A stretch of DNA of 64,000 nt from Paralithodes platypus (GCA_032716605.1 JAVRFV010002319.1:983869-1047868); one strand, 5' to 3'; shown: positions 31,590 through 42,194, numbered from the stretch's first letter. Notes: generated by a model not told the origin, from the letters alone. Made by a program: numbers and translations.

Positions 31590-31737
31590 ACAGGGTCAAG
31601 CGACAGCCGAGTCCTTTTTTTTTCTAGTCTTTATTTTTGTATATGTATGTATAGCTAAAATGATTGTTTATAGTTCAAATGATGTATGTCTAAGTGATTA
31701 AATGGCCAACACAATGCTATTTCATGGTTATTTTCAT
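31590..31737. repeat. Dispersed repeat shared with 2482-2610
   Basis: GCGACAGCCGAGTCC, TCTAGTCTTTATTTTTGTAT, GTTTATAGTTCAAATGAT and CACAATGCTATTTCAT align with the segment that splits the 23-bp array in the left arm. The tRNA-type SINE starts at its right end. Confidence 0.65.
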
Positions 31738-31872
31738 GTATCGTAGCGCAATGGATAAATGCACTGAATTTCGGTGTGAGCATCCTAGGTTGGAATCCCT
31801 GGACTGCCACATCTATTTGTTGATTTCATTAATTGAGTTTAGAAGTAAAGTCGGTTGGTGGAGGGAACATAA
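31738..31872 (+). mobile_element. tRNA-derived SINE
   Basis: TCGTAGCGCAATGGATAAAT (A box) precedes CTAGGTTGGAATCCCTGG (B box, one change from GGTTCGAATCC) by about 35 bp. A tail TTGTTGATTTCATTAATTGA and GTCGGTTGGTGG follows. The minus-strand copy at 23148-23260 shares head and tail. No target duplication or poly(A) was recognised. Confidence 0.72.
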
Positions 31873-32086
31873 TAATTCACTCAAGTCTACGAACAAAATA
31901 TTTTTGGTTTGACACACAGAAACAGAACAAAATGTCTGATATTTGAAATCTGTTCATGGTGATAGCATAAACTTTTAAACTTTGCCTGAGGTGACCATAC
32001 TACAAACAAAGCTCCTATATTGTACGATTCTGATATTTTGGCAGCTCCAGTAGCCAAACACGAGGATTTATTGCCAGAAAAAGAGA
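31873..32086. other. Unassigned sequence
   Basis: No repeat copy, RNA gene or coding motif was recognised. Confidence 0.35.
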
Positions 32087-32437
32087 AACCGGCCATTTTT
32101 CTACCGAAAAATGTACAAATTTAGCTTGAAGGGTTCTAAGCTTGACGGAGTTCTAACTAAGAAACTAAGAAATAATGGAATAAAATTTTGTTTTCATTTC
32201 TTTGTTATTTTTTTTCTAGTTTCCTCCCTGGACCTCCATCAAATTAACAAAACATCCATTAGATTCCCCTTCTAGATTAATTTGTAATGTACCGGCCGAA
32301 GGCCGGTTCTTACCAAATCACAGGCTCAGTATCGTTCGCCAGGAAAAAAATTGACACCTAAATAGCACGAAAGTTCTTAATATTGTCAAAGAAATGGGAC
32401 GAAAGGTCTTAAAATCGAAAAACTAATGGGGTAAGCA
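32087..32437. mobile_element. Family A pieces joined tail to tail
   Basis: 32087-32170 is minus-oriented A (CTACCGAAAAATGTACAAAT, CTTGACGGAG). 32205-32437 is plus-oriented A (CCTGGACCTCCATCAA, CCGGCCGAAGGCCGG, GGCACC-like AATAGCACGAAAG). Neither true terminus is present, so this is a recombined remnant. Confidence 0.65.
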
Positions 32438-32701
32438 GTTTGAAGTGTGAGGGCGAATATGTGGGTAGCTTGCAGTTAATGAGAGAGAGAGAGAGAATAC
32501 GTGATGCGGGTAGGTTGCAGTTAGTATGAGGTGTGTGAGGGCTTCGTGTTGGTTCTCGTGAGCCGGGGAAAGGGGGGGGGGGGGGGGGGGCTGTTAATGG
32601 CCAGTTTTTGTTAGGCCAGATGAGAGGAAACCCTGACTTAAAGTTCCTCCCGTGTGTTCTCGTGTTAAGACTTTATCTATTATATATATATATATATATA
32701 T
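32438..32701. other. Unassigned sequence with GA, G and TA runs
   Basis: GGGTAGNTTGCAGTTA-like words occur twice (32460-32525). G and TA homotracts are present. No gene. Confidence 0.5.
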
Positions 32702-33208
32702 ATAATTTCATATACGCTTTGACCACCATAATTTCATATACGCTTTGACCACCATAATTTCATATACGCTTTGACCACCATAATTTCATATACGCTTTGA
32801 CCACGATAATTTCATATACGCTTTGACCACGATAATTTCATATACGCTTTGACCATGATAATTTCATATACGCTTTGACCATGATAATTTCATATACGCT
32901 TTGACCATGATAATTTCATATACGCTTTGACCACCATAATTTCATATACGCTTTGACCACGATAATTTCATATACGCTTTGACCACGATAATTTCATATA
33001 CGCTTTGACCATGATAATTTCATATACGCTTTGACCATGATAATTTCATATACGCTTTGACCATGATAATTTCATATACGCTTTGACCACGATAATTTCA
33101 TATACGCTTTGACCACCATAATTTCATATACGCTTTGACCACGATAATTTCATATACGCTTTGACCACGATAATTTCATATACGCTTTGACCACGATAAT
33201 TTCATATG
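32702..33208. repeat. 26-bp minisatellite, 19 units plus a partial, with a higher-order block
   Basis: The unit ATAATTTCATATACGCTTTG plus ACCACC varies only at its last two bases (CC, CG, TG). Units 3-8 and 9-14 show the same order (CC, CG, CG, TG, TG, TG), so a six-unit block of 156 bp was duplicated as a whole. Confidence 0.95.
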
Positions 33209-33243
33209 ATCCACCTCACGCATCCACCTACATTCATTACGTG

Positions 33244-33618
33244 ATTGAGGGGGTCACCTGATTGTTTACTGTCCTTTTCTCTCTTTCTCTGTCTTGTATC
33301 CATTCGGCCCCATTCAGCCTACTGTTTTAAGACTTTTAGCCCCATCCATGTGTCGATTTTTTCCTGGCGAGCGGTAGCGAGCTTCCATAATAATTTAAAA
33401 TGTTTTTGACAGCAGGCTAAATTTGTACATTTTTCGATTGAAGAATGTTTCCGGCGAAGCCGGATATCTCCATACAATACTGGCTCGCTATCACTCGCCA
33501 GGAAAAAATCGACACCTGGATAGGGATAAACGTCTTAAAACAGTTGGCTGAATGGGGCCGAATGGATACAAGCCAGAGAAAGAGAGAAGAAAGCAGGTGA
33601 CCCCCCCTCCCCCCTTAA
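33244..33618. mobile_element. Family B foldback element
   Basis: Left end TTGAGGGGGTCACCTG (TTAA mutated), right end CAGGTGACCCCCCCTCC plus CCCCTTAA. Both arms and the central GGCGAAGCCGG are present. Confidence 0.83.
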
Positions 33619-33658
33619 GATACCGTAATCGTGTTCAAGCAGCCTTCTGTCTTCTTTT

Positions 33659-33898
33659 CAATACGTGACATGTGACGTATTGTAGTAGGGTTTATATCTA
33701 ATACGTGACATGTGACGTATTGTAGTAGGGTTTATATCTAATACGTGACATGTGACGTATTGTAGTAGGGTTTATATCTAATACGTGACATGTGACGTAG
33801 TAGTATTTATATCTAATACGTGACATGTGACGTATTGTAGTAGGGTTTATATCTAATACGTGACATGTGACGTATTGTAGTAGGGTTTATATCTAATT
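33659..33898. repeat. 40-bp tandem repeat, 6 units
   Basis: AATACGTGACATGTGACGTA plus TTGTAGTAGGGTTTATATCT is repeated, and the fourth unit is shortened. Each unit carries TACGTGACATGTGACGTA, an interrupted palindrome. Confidence 0.93.
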
Positions 33899-33925
33899 AT
33901 ATTAATGGTGGATTAATCCGCTGCC

Positions 33926-34268
33926 TTAAGGGGACCGACCCTCTTTTTTTTCTTTCTGGGTAGTAGCCATTCCACCCCATTCAGCCTACTGTTTTAAGAC
34001 GTTTGTCCTCATCCAGGTGTCGATTTGCACCTGACGAGCAATAGCGAGCCAGAATACTTTTGATTATGTTTTAGACAGCTGACTTAATTTGTACATTTTT
34101 CGGTAGAAAAATTTCTCCGGCAAGCCGGATTTCTCCATACAATAATGACTCGCTATCGCTCGCCAAGAAAAATTCTATAGCGGAATGGGGAGAAACGTCT
34201 TAAAACAGTAGGCTGAAAGGGGCCGAATGGATAAAACCCAGAGAGAATTAGCAGGTTGGTCCCCTTAA
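33926..34268. mobile_element. Family B-prime element, complete
   Basis: TTAAGGGGACCGACCCTC to GCAGGTTGGTCCCCTTAA, 343 bp. It has B-like palindromic arms but with TTGCACCTGACGAGC and the A-type hairpin ATTTTTCGGTAGAAAAAT. It therefore links the A and B families. Confidence 0.83.
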
Positions 34269-34344
34269 TGGTGTTTCCGCTGTATCCCGTGTTAGCCAGT
34301 CTCGCGATGCATTGTTGTGTAGCCATATAGCCATCACAGACACG

Positions 34345-34779
34345 TTAACCCTCTCCGACATATGACGCGATTTTGAGCCTATTAGGGATACTTTAAAGCC
34401 TTTGTTACCATCAGGGGTATTTAGAAACCTTTAGTTTAGTTACTTCAACCTCTGCAGTTGTCTTTGAGTTAGCTGTGTTGAGCCTATTGGGGATACTTTA
34501 AAGCCTTTGTTACCATCAGGGGTATTTAGAAACCTTTAGTTTAGTTACTTCAACCTCTAGTTGTCTTTGAGTTAGCTGTGTTGAGCCTATTGGGGATACT
34601 TTAAAGCCTTTGTTACCATCAGGGGTATTTAGAAACCTTTAGTTTAGTTACTTCAACCTCTGTAGTTGTCTTTGAGTTAGCTGTGGACTAATTTTGGAGA
34701 GGTAATTATAAGAGTGAGAGAACTCTATTTCTTATTGCTAATCTGGCAACCTCTTCGTCATAAATGCGTGAAAGGGTTC
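34345..34779 (+). mobile_element. Family C TTAA element (3 internal units)
   Basis: TTAACCCTCTCCGACATATG to AAATGCGTGAAAGGGTTCA; the right TTAA is mutated. One unit lacks the GC of CTGCAG. It is otherwise close to the copy at 17916-18360. Confidence 0.85.
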
Positions 34780-35033
34780 ATTCATTGACCTGTTATATGG
34801 GTAAAGCCGGTATCACACGGGTCGCTGGCCAGTGCGGTTTAGACGGCTTCACACGGAAATATATTCGGCATTTTTACTAACCAATATCGGATTTAGACTC
34901 GTGATTCTTGGATAAAAATACCGAAATGCGCCACACTGATCCGTTACTTCAGTCTAATATTAAGGCAACACCTTTAGTTGATGGCGATCTGGTCAGAAAT
35001 GTTGATACCTTTAGAACTCTCTACAGTAACTGA
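34780..35033. other. Family F-like end and unassigned sequence
   Basis: 34803-34825 reads AAAGCCGGTATCACACGGGT, the F terminus. The matching inverted end is not found before 35034. Confidence 0.45.
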
Positions 35034-35368
35034 TTAAGGGGAGGTTTTTAGTGTTTCTTAGACTTCCATCAAGCTTAAATTTACTCCCCCTTGACTCCCT
35101 TTCAAGATAAATTTGTATATTTTTCGGTAGAAAAATGTACCGGCCGAAGGCCGGTTCCCCTTAAATTACAGGCTCGCTATCGCTCGCCAGAAAAAAATCG
35201 ACACCTAAATGGCACGAAAGGTCTTAAAAGTGACATAAATGGGGCGAAAGTTCTTAAAATCGTCAAACTAATGGGGCGAACGTCTTAAAATCTCAAAAGC
35301 CATGGGGTTAAACATGAGGGAGAAGGAAGTTCGAAAAAAAAATCCCTCAAGTGGAAACCTCCCCTTAA
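35034..35368 (+). mobile_element. Family A element, complete
   Basis: TTAAGGGGAGGTTTTTAGTG to GGAAACCTCCCCTTAA with all core modules (ATTTTTCGGTAGAAAAAT, CCGGCCGAAGGCCGG, CTCGCTATCGCTC). Confidence 0.9.
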
Positions 35369-35457
35369 GCGAACCTTCGAAATGCAAATTGTAGACAACT
35401 AATTAATCAGGACATTGATTTCAACCCGAGATGGCTTGGAACATGTTGTAGACAGCA

Positions 35458-36102
35458 TTAACCCCTTCAGACTCATATGACGCAGAGGTTGCCAGATTAG
35501 CAATAAGAAATCGAGTTCTCTCACTCTTATAATTACCTCTCCAAAATTAGTTTTCTGCCCACAGCTAACTCAAAGACAACTGCAGAGGTTGAAGTAACTA
35601 AACTAAAGGTTTATAAATACCCCTGATGGTAAAAAGGTTTTAAAGTATCCCCAATAGGCTCAACACAGCTAACTCAAAGACAACTGCAGAGGTTGAAGTA
35701 ACTAAACTAAAGGTTTCTAAATACCCCTGATGGTAACAAAGGCTTTAAAGTATCCCCAATAGGCTCAACACAGCTAACTCAAAGACAACTGCAGAGGTTG
35801 AAGTAACTAAACTAAGGTTAATACCCCTGATGGTAACAAAGGCTTTAAAGTATCCCCAATAGGCTCAACACAGCTAACTCAAAGACAACTACAGAGGTTG
35901 AAGTAACTAAACTAAAGGTTTCTAAATACCCCTGATGGTAACAAAGGCTTTAAGTATCCCCAATAGCTCAACAGCTAACTCAAAGACAACTGCAGAGGTT
36001 GAAGTAACTAAACTAAAGGTTTATAAATACCCCTGATGGTAACAAAGGCTTTAAAGTATCCCCAATAGGCTCAAAATCGCGTCATATGTCAGAGAGTGTT
36101 AA
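35458..36102 (-). mobile_element. Family C TTAA element (5 internal units)
   Basis: TTAACCCCTTCAGACTCATA to GTCAGAGAGTGTTAA. Units 3 and 4 carry small deletions. Confidence 0.87.
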
Positions 36103-36448
36103 TGACCGTGGTTGTATATAAGTCAGCTTAGATGAAAGCATAAGCAAGGGACTGGGGTTCTCGAAAAGGGGCTCCAGTCCTGACGTTATTCTTGACTTTA
36201 TATCAATGGGTTGATAGCCTCTCAAGTCCTATTTTAACCAACTAACTAACTGTCTCCAGGCATTTTAGCTCGAACGTCCCTTGATTTTGGCCCTGTCACT
36301 CTTTCAAATCTGGGGGAGGCACTCGCTGCAGGCAGTTATGCCTTTTGTCTCCCTCATTCCCGTAGATAAAAAAAAAAAAAAAAAAAAAACATAAATGCCG
36401 AACATGTGGCAGAGAGCAATAGCCAGAATCGGAAAGAGAAAGATTGGT
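36103..36448 (+). other. Unassigned sequence containing a poly(A)-ended stretch
   Basis: 36103-36389 ends GTAGATAAAAAA with about 20 A and holds AACTAACTAACTG. It looks like the 3' end of a retroposed transcript, but no coding motif was identified. Confidence 0.4.
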
Positions 36449-36648
36449 AAAGCCGGTATCACACGAGAGCTTTTATAGTCAAAACATTTCTGGCAACATT
36501 TCTAGAATATTTAGCACTGGTGTCGGAAACTAGGCTGATAGTAGATGAATTTAGGTGACAGAAATGGTATAAATGTTGACCTCAAAAGCTGCCAGACCAG
36601 TGTTGAGGATAAATGCTGAGTGAAAAAGCGCTCGTGTGATACCGGCTT
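36449..36648. mobile_element. Family F inverted-repeat element, reference copy
   Basis: AAGCCGGTATCACACGAGAG at the left is inverted at the right as GCGCTCGTGTGATACCGGCT plus T. The inverted ends extend through CTTTTT / AAAAAG. It is 200 bp long with no coding capacity. Flanks are TA on the left and AA on the right, so the target rule is unclear. Confidence 0.75.
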
Positions 36649-37110
36649 AAAACGCCGGAAAACGCTCCATGTAACGCCTCGTTCGGTCTCTTATCGTTAT
36701 TCGCGGGGGGCTGTTGTCAATAAAATTCTGGTTTCCTGGGCCGCTCGTGGTTGGCCGACGTGGACGGGGTAAAAATCGCTGAGGCAAGAGATGAAAGAGA
36801 AGCCAAAACTGCCGAGGCAATAGATGATATTTCACCATCTTCAAAACTTCTAAATTGAATCGGGATTTTTGAGGTTTGGTTATGGCAGGGAGGAAAACGA
36901 AGGGGGGGGGGGCTGGAGAGAGATAGAGATTTACATAGATTTACATATATACACTGGCCACACAGCCCTTACGATCCAAACGAGGTGGTCAGGACTTAAT
37001 TCTAGTAGACAGAGAGAGAGAGATAGATAGATTGATTTACATAGATACACTGACCACACAGACCTTACGATCCAAACGAGGTGGTCAGGACTTAATTCTA
37101 GGAGAGAGAG
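36649..37110. repeat. Unassigned sequence, then two inverted copies of the dispersed 85-bp repeat with GA tracts
   Basis: 36649-36930 shows no recognisable feature. 36935-37006 and 37033-37100 both read CTTACGATCCAAACGAGGTG, GTCAGGACTTAATTCTAG, each next to a GA run. These are reverse complements of the copies near 14.9 kb. Confidence 0.75.
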
Positions 37111-37319
37111 AGAGAGAGAGAGAGAGAGTGAGTTCCGGCTTTCGTTTCTATTTCTCATTTATCTTCGATTTTTTAATGTTTTCACATCGTAATTTCTTGT
37201 TTTCACTCCTATATTTTCCAAACTTGAAGCTGTCTAAGCACCTCCTTATCCACCACCTCATCCTCCATCTCCTCCTTCTTGTACACCACCTCTTCCTCCA
37301 CCTCGATAACTGTGTTATG

Positions 37320-37518
37320 TTAGTGACCCATCTGTCCCCTACTAACTTCCTAATCCTGCCACGGACATTAGTTCCAGGGCAGTAGTTCCCTTTCCAATTT
37401 TCACTTACCCACTCTAAACCACTGTTTGGACACTTGATCCGTAGTGTTTTGAAGGACAAGCAGCCTAGAAGGGTCACTAGACCTGTTGTTGCATGATTTC
37501 CTTTGTACTCCTTTGTAC
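37320..37518 (+). mobile_element. CR1-like LINE 3' tail inside a minisatellite
   Basis: It matches 60274-60477 (CTGTCCCCTACTAACTTCCT, CAGGGCAGTAGTTCCCTTTC, the terminal CTTTGTACTCCTTTGTAC). CTCC-rich minisatellite sequence flanks it on both sides (37255-37315 and from 37520), so it inserted into the array or the array grew around it. Confidence 0.87.
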
Positions 37519-37519
37519 G

Positions 37520-39250
37520 GTACCTCTTCCTCCAACTCCTCCTTGTACACCACCTCTTCCTCCAACTCCTCCTCCTTATCCACCACCTCTTCCTCCAACT
37601 CCTCCTCCTTATCCACCACCTCTTCCTCCAACTCCTCCTCCTTATCCACCACCTCTTCCTCCAACTCCTCCTTATCCACCACCTCTTCCTCCAACTCCTC
37701 CTCCTTATCCACCACCTCTTCCTCCAACTCCTCCTTATCCACCACCTCTTCCTCCAACTCCTCCTCCTTATCCACCACCTCTTCCTCCAACTCCTCCTCC
37801 TTATCCACCACCTCTTCCTCCAACTCCTCCTCCTTATCCACCACCTCTTCCTCCAACTCCTCCTCCTTATCCACCACCTCTTCCTCCAACTCCTCCTCCT
37901 TATCCACCACCTCTTCCTCCAACTCCTCCTCCTTATCCACCACCTCTTCCTCCAACTCCTCCTCCTTATCCACCACCTCTTCCTCCAACTCCTCCTCCTT
38001 ATCCACCACCTCTTCCTCCAACTCCTCCTCCTTATCCACCACCTCTTCCTCCAACTCCTCCTCCTTATCCACCACCTCTTCCTCCAACTCCTCCTTATCC
38101 ACCACCTCTTCCTCCAACTCCTCCTCCTTATCCACCACCTCTTCCTCCAACTCCTCCTCCTTATCCACCACCTCTTCCTCCAACTCCTCCTCCTTATCCA
38201 CCACCTCTTCCTCCAACTCCTCCTCCTTATCCACCACCTCTTCCTCCAACTCCTCCTCCTTATCCACCACCTCTTCCTCCAACTCCTCCTCCTTATCCAC
38301 CACCTCTTCCTCCAACTCCTCCTCCTTATCCACCACCTCTTCCTCCAACTCCTCCTCCTTATCCACCACCTCTTCCTCCAACTCCTCCTCCTTATCCACC
38401 ACCTCTTCCTCCAACTCCTCCTCCTTATCCACCACCTCTTCCTCCAACTCCTCCTCCTTATCCACCACCTCTTCCTCCAACTCCTCCTCCTTATCCACCA
38501 CCTCTTCCTCCAACTCCTCCTCCTTATCCACCACCTCTTCCTCCAACTCCTCCTCCTTATCCACCACCTCTTCCTCCAACTCCTCCTCCTTATCCACCAC
38601 CTCTTCCTCCAACTCCTCCTCCTTATCCACCACCTCTTCCTCCAACTCCTCCTCCTTATCCACCACCTCTTCCTCCAACTCCTCCTCCTTATCCACCACC
38701 TCTTCCTCCAACTCCTCCTCCACCACTCCTCCAACTCCTCCTCCTTATCCACCACCAACTCCTCCTTCCTCCAACTCCTCCTCCTTATCCACCACCTCTT
38801 CCTCCAACTCCTCCTCCTTATCCACCACCTCTTCCTCCAACTCCTCCTTATCCACCACCTCTTCCTCCAACTCCTCCTCCTCCTCTTCTTCCCCCAACTC
38901 CTCCTCACTACCTAATCTTCTTCCTCCAACTCCTCCTTATCCACCACCTCTTCCTCCAACTCCAACTCCTCCTTATCCACCACCTCTTCCTCCAACTCCA
39001 ACTCCTCCTTATCCACCACCTCTTCCTCCAACTCCTCCTCCTTATCCACCACCTCTTCCTTATCCACCACTCCTCCTCCTTATCCCCCCCCTCTTCCTCC
39101 AACTCCAACTCCTCCTTATCCACCACCTCTTCCTCCAACTCCTCCTCCTTATCCACCACCTCTTCCTCCAACTCCTCCTCCTTATCCACCACCTCTTCCT
39201 CCAACTCCTCCTTGTACACCACCTCCTCCATCTCCTCCTTATACCTCCCA
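37520..39250. repeat. 30-bp minisatellite, roughly 55 units
   Basis: The unit CTCCTCCTTATCCACCACCT plus CTTCCTCCAA dominates, with 27-bp and 33-bp variants. Because 30 is a multiple of 3, all frames stay open for up to about 600 codons (PPPLPPTPPPYP on plus, VDKEEELEEE on minus). With no start context, introns or non-repeat domain visible, I treat these as artefacts. Confidence 0.93.
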
Positions 39251-39575
39251 CCCCCTCCTCCTCCTGGTACCCCCCCCCCCCTCAGTGGTAAATACACTAC
39301 ATTATGGGCTTGATGAGGCCTGCTACTGATTGCCAGCCAGCCTCTCCTGCATTACCGCTTTCTTTGGTAGTTATAATCCATGCATTCACCCACCATGTGT
39401 GTGTGTGTGTGTGTGTGTGTATTGAGAGGGTGTATTAGTTACAGAGATACTATTAACAGTGTATTAACCCTCTCGTTTGTTTGGTAGTATAGTAAGTTTT
39501 GTATTCCCCCCCCCCCCCCCCCCACCGGTAAGAGGCCCCGGGAACGTGCTTATGGCCGGGAAACACACACACTCC
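39251..39575. other. Unassigned sequence with GT and C runs
   Basis: A GT microsatellite at 39399-39420 and a C run at 39508-39522. 39531-39575 may be half of a tRNA-like SINE. Confidence 0.4.
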
Positions 39576-39747
39576 TTAAGGGGAGGTGGGGCGTTTTTAG
39601 GGGTTCCCTCTTCTTCCTCATGTTTAGCCCCATTAGTTTGCAGATGTTCTGACGTTCGGTTCATTAGTTTGGCGATTGGCTGGAGAAATCAGGTTTCGCC
39701 TGAGGCATTTTTCTATCGAAAAATGTACAAATTTAGCTTGCTGTCAA

Positions 39748-39810
<63 letters not shown>

Positions 39811-39956
39811 TATGCTGGCTCGCTATCGCTCGCCAGGAAATATTGACACCAGGATGGGGATAAACGTCTTAAAACAGTAGGCTGAATGGGGCCGAATGGA
39901 TACAAGCCAAAGAGAGAGAGGAAGAGAAAGACAAAAAGCGAGGTGGGCCCCCTTAA
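39576..39956. mobile_element. Chimeric TTAA element: A at one end, B at the other
   Basis: 39576-39676 is family A in minus orientation (TTAAGGGGAGGTGGGGCG, CATGTTTAGCCCCATTAG, TTTGGCGATT). From 39677 it is family B (CTGGAGAAATC, the hairpin, a long TA loop, the right arm), ending GCGAGGTGGGCCCCCTTAA. It abuts ACACTAACCATTACACCATC on the right, which is part of a tRNA-like SINE. Confidence 0.8.
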
Positions 39957-39996
39957 ACACTAACCATTACACCATCAAGACAGTTTATAATATCCT
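39953..39996 (-). mobile_element. SINE head fragment interrupted at TTAA
   Basis: The minus strand reads CTTGATGGTGTAATGGTTAG plus TGTTTAA, the A-box end of the SINE seen at 26806-26878. There the same position is uninterrupted (GTGTTTAAGATATG). The chimeric element therefore sits in the SINE's own TTAA. Confidence 0.6.
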
Positions 39997-40029
39997 TGCC
40001 TCCAATACAATAGAGTTGTGTCAGAATCT

Positions 40030-40136
40030 TAAAAAAAAAAAAAAAAAAACGAAATAATACGGAGAGAGAAAGTTGTCCGGTATATCCAGCTGGTGGCATG
40101 GACACATATAAAGAGAGAGAGAGAGAGAGAGAGTGT

Positions 40137-40175
<39 letters not shown>

Positions 40176-40176
40176 T

Positions 40177-40230
<54 letters not shown>
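40030..40230. repeat. A run and GA microsatellites
   Basis: An A tract at 40030-40049 and GA runs at 40112-40230 with two GAGTGTGAGTGAGAG interruptions. 40231-40620 is unassigned AT-rich sequence. Confidence 0.85.
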
Positions 40231-40232
<2 letters not shown>

Positions 40233-40632
40233 GTTATTAAGCTAATATTGAAAGTTCAACAATCATATGACTTTTTTTTGTGACAAACACGATAGAGCAA
40301 AAATTACTCATAAAAAACAAAAAAAAACAGTCTTAACTTAATATAAGAATACCTTGGAACCTAAAACACTAATATTCCAGGATTCCAACGATATAACATT
40401 TTGAGTCTCTCACATGTCAATATATTCCCAGAATGTTGCGCCACATTTATCCCTGCTACAACTCAAACAAACTTGTCTCTTATATTTTTCCATGGAGACA
40501 AAATCTGGCTCCGAATTGAAAATAATCAGAAAAACTTTGGCTGAACCTTCCTAATTCCAGGCATCAGGTCCTCAGCTCGCTAGAAGATATATTAGTTAAA
40601 GCATACACAGTATATATACATATACTCCGGGT

Positions 40633-40797
40633 TGTAACACAGCACCCCATACCATTAAACACATCATACAAGACTGCATTTCACACAACCACTTACGCCA
40701 ACAACACAATCTACACTCCTTGAGAGCTCTATGGGAAAGCCTGACCGTGGCCATGGCCTTCCTTAGGGACTCGGGGCTGTTCGGCCAGGCAGCTTAG
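40633..40797 (+). pseudogene. LINE ORF2 C-terminus with a zinc-knuckle-like end
   Basis: The frame to a TAG at 40795-40797 reads CNTAPHTIKHIIQDCISHNH, then LRALWESLTVAMAFLRDSGL and FGQAA. The order C-x6-H-x3-H and the final LW-x-FL-x-GL helix resemble the C-terminal end of Jockey/R1/I-type LINE proteins. A short CAA-repeat tail follows (40800-40813). It is strongly 5'-truncated. Confidence 0.55.
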
Positions 40798-40963
40798 GGA
40801 ACAACAACAACAACTTGCATTTGGAACTAGGCATTGCAGTAAACATAGAGATGTATGGAATTGTATTAGCCCATATACTGTATAATTACATTACACTCGC
40901 AATTAAACACTGTTATGCGAAAATATACTCTTGTCTATATAGTGTTTGCACCTTTAAAACATA

Positions 40964-41093
40964 TTAAGGGGGGAGGGGACCTGTTTTTTTTTCTCTGTTT
41001 CTGTTTTTCTGGCTTGTATCCATTCGGCCCCATTCAGCCTACTGTTTCAAGACGTTTATCCCCATCCAGGTGTCGATTTATTGCTCGCCAGGC
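40964..41093. mobile_element. Family B left half
   Basis: TTAAGGGGGGAGGGGACC, CTTGTATCCATTCGGCC and CATCCAGGTGTCG are present; it stops at CTCGCCAGG and passes into family D. Confidence 0.7.
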
Positions 41094-41263
41094 TACCATT
41101 AGATTTTATTCAGTTTCAAACGGGCCTCCAGTAATCAACAGGCTTCTTCAAACTATCTCCCTCAACCCTTTTCACTAGCACAGTTCCTTCTTAAACTGCA
41201 CAACATCATGTCAATAAAGCTGGAATCCAATGAAATAGACGTCACCGGTACGGAAGGGGTTAA
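41094..41263. mobile_element. Family D right part
   Basis: ATTAGATTTTATTCAGTTTC, the uninterrupted site CCTTCTTAAACTGCA, and the end ACCGGTACGGAAGGGGTTAA. The left end is missing. Confidence 0.7.
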
Positions 41264-41329
41264 CTAGATGCAAAACAGGTATAATACGCGGGTTGAACAC
41301 GGTTGTCCAGGAGGATTTTACCATTCCTA

Positions 41330-41655
41330 TTAAGGGGAGATCTCCACTTGAGGGATTTTTTGCTTGACCCCTTTCTCCCTCATGTTTAGCCCCATTGCTT
41401 TTGATATTATAAAACGTTTGCCCCATTAGTTTAGCGATTTTAAGAACTTTCACCCCATATTAAGACCTTTCGTGCAATTCAGGTGTCGATTTTATCTTGG
41501 CGAGCGATAGCGAGCCTGTAATTTAAGAGGAACCGGCCTTTGGCCGGGAAATTTTTCTACCGAAAAATGTACAAATTTATCTTGAAAGGGACTCAAGGGG
41601 ATGTAATTTTAAGGTTGATGGAGGTCTAGGGAACAAACTAAATACCTCCCCTTAA
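41330..41655 (-). mobile_element. Family A element, complete
   Basis: TTAAGGGGAGATCTCCACTT to AATACCTCCCCTTAA. A segment is deleted between two of the AATGGGGCGAA-type repeats. It shares its right TTAA with the next element. Confidence 0.87.
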
Positions 41656-42032
41656 GGGGGCCCATCTCGCTTTTTTTTCTCATTCTCTCCCTCTCTCTTT
41701 GGCTTGTATCCATTCGGCCCCATTCAGCCTACTGTTTTAAGACGTTTAACCCCATCCAGGTGTCAATATTTTCCTGGCGAGCGGGAGCGAGCCAGCATAT
41801 ATTTTTGTTTTGACAGCAAGCTAAATTTTTACATTTTTCGATAGAACAATTTCTCTGGCGAAGCCGGATTTCTCCATACAATACTGGCTCGCTATCGCTC
41901 GCCAGGAAGAAATCGACACCTGGATGGGGATAAACGTCTTAAAACAGTTGGCTGAATGGGCCGAATGGATACAAGCCAGGGAAAGACAGAAAAGGAGAGA
42001 AAGATAAACGAAAAAGCCGGTGACCCCCTTAA
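41652..42032. mobile_element. Family B foldback element, complete
   Basis: TTAAGGGGGCCCATCTCGC to GCCGGTGACCCCCTTAA. The two ends belong to two B subtypes (GGCCCA and GGTCACC), so terminal sequences have been mixed. Confidence 0.87.
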
Positions 42033-42194
42033 ATACGGTGACCCCCACCAGGTTCTCCACCCCTTTGATTGAGATCTCTTCCTCGAACTTATTTGTCACC
42101 CACTTCTCCTCCTTGGCTGTCATCCCCCTCAACCCAGCTGTGACTCTCTCTCTCCCTCCCCCTCTACCTCGACTGTTGGTTAATTTTTGTATTT

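Noticed and set aside
36647..36844. 65-codon minus-strand frame as a gene
   Set aside because: Short, no motif, and begins inside the end of a family F element.
37148..39313. Open frames up to 606 codons, Pro- or Glu-rich, that resemble structural proteins
   Set aside because: The 30-bp unit keeps every frame open on both strands and a LINE tail interrupts the array. There is no non-repeat domain or splice structure.
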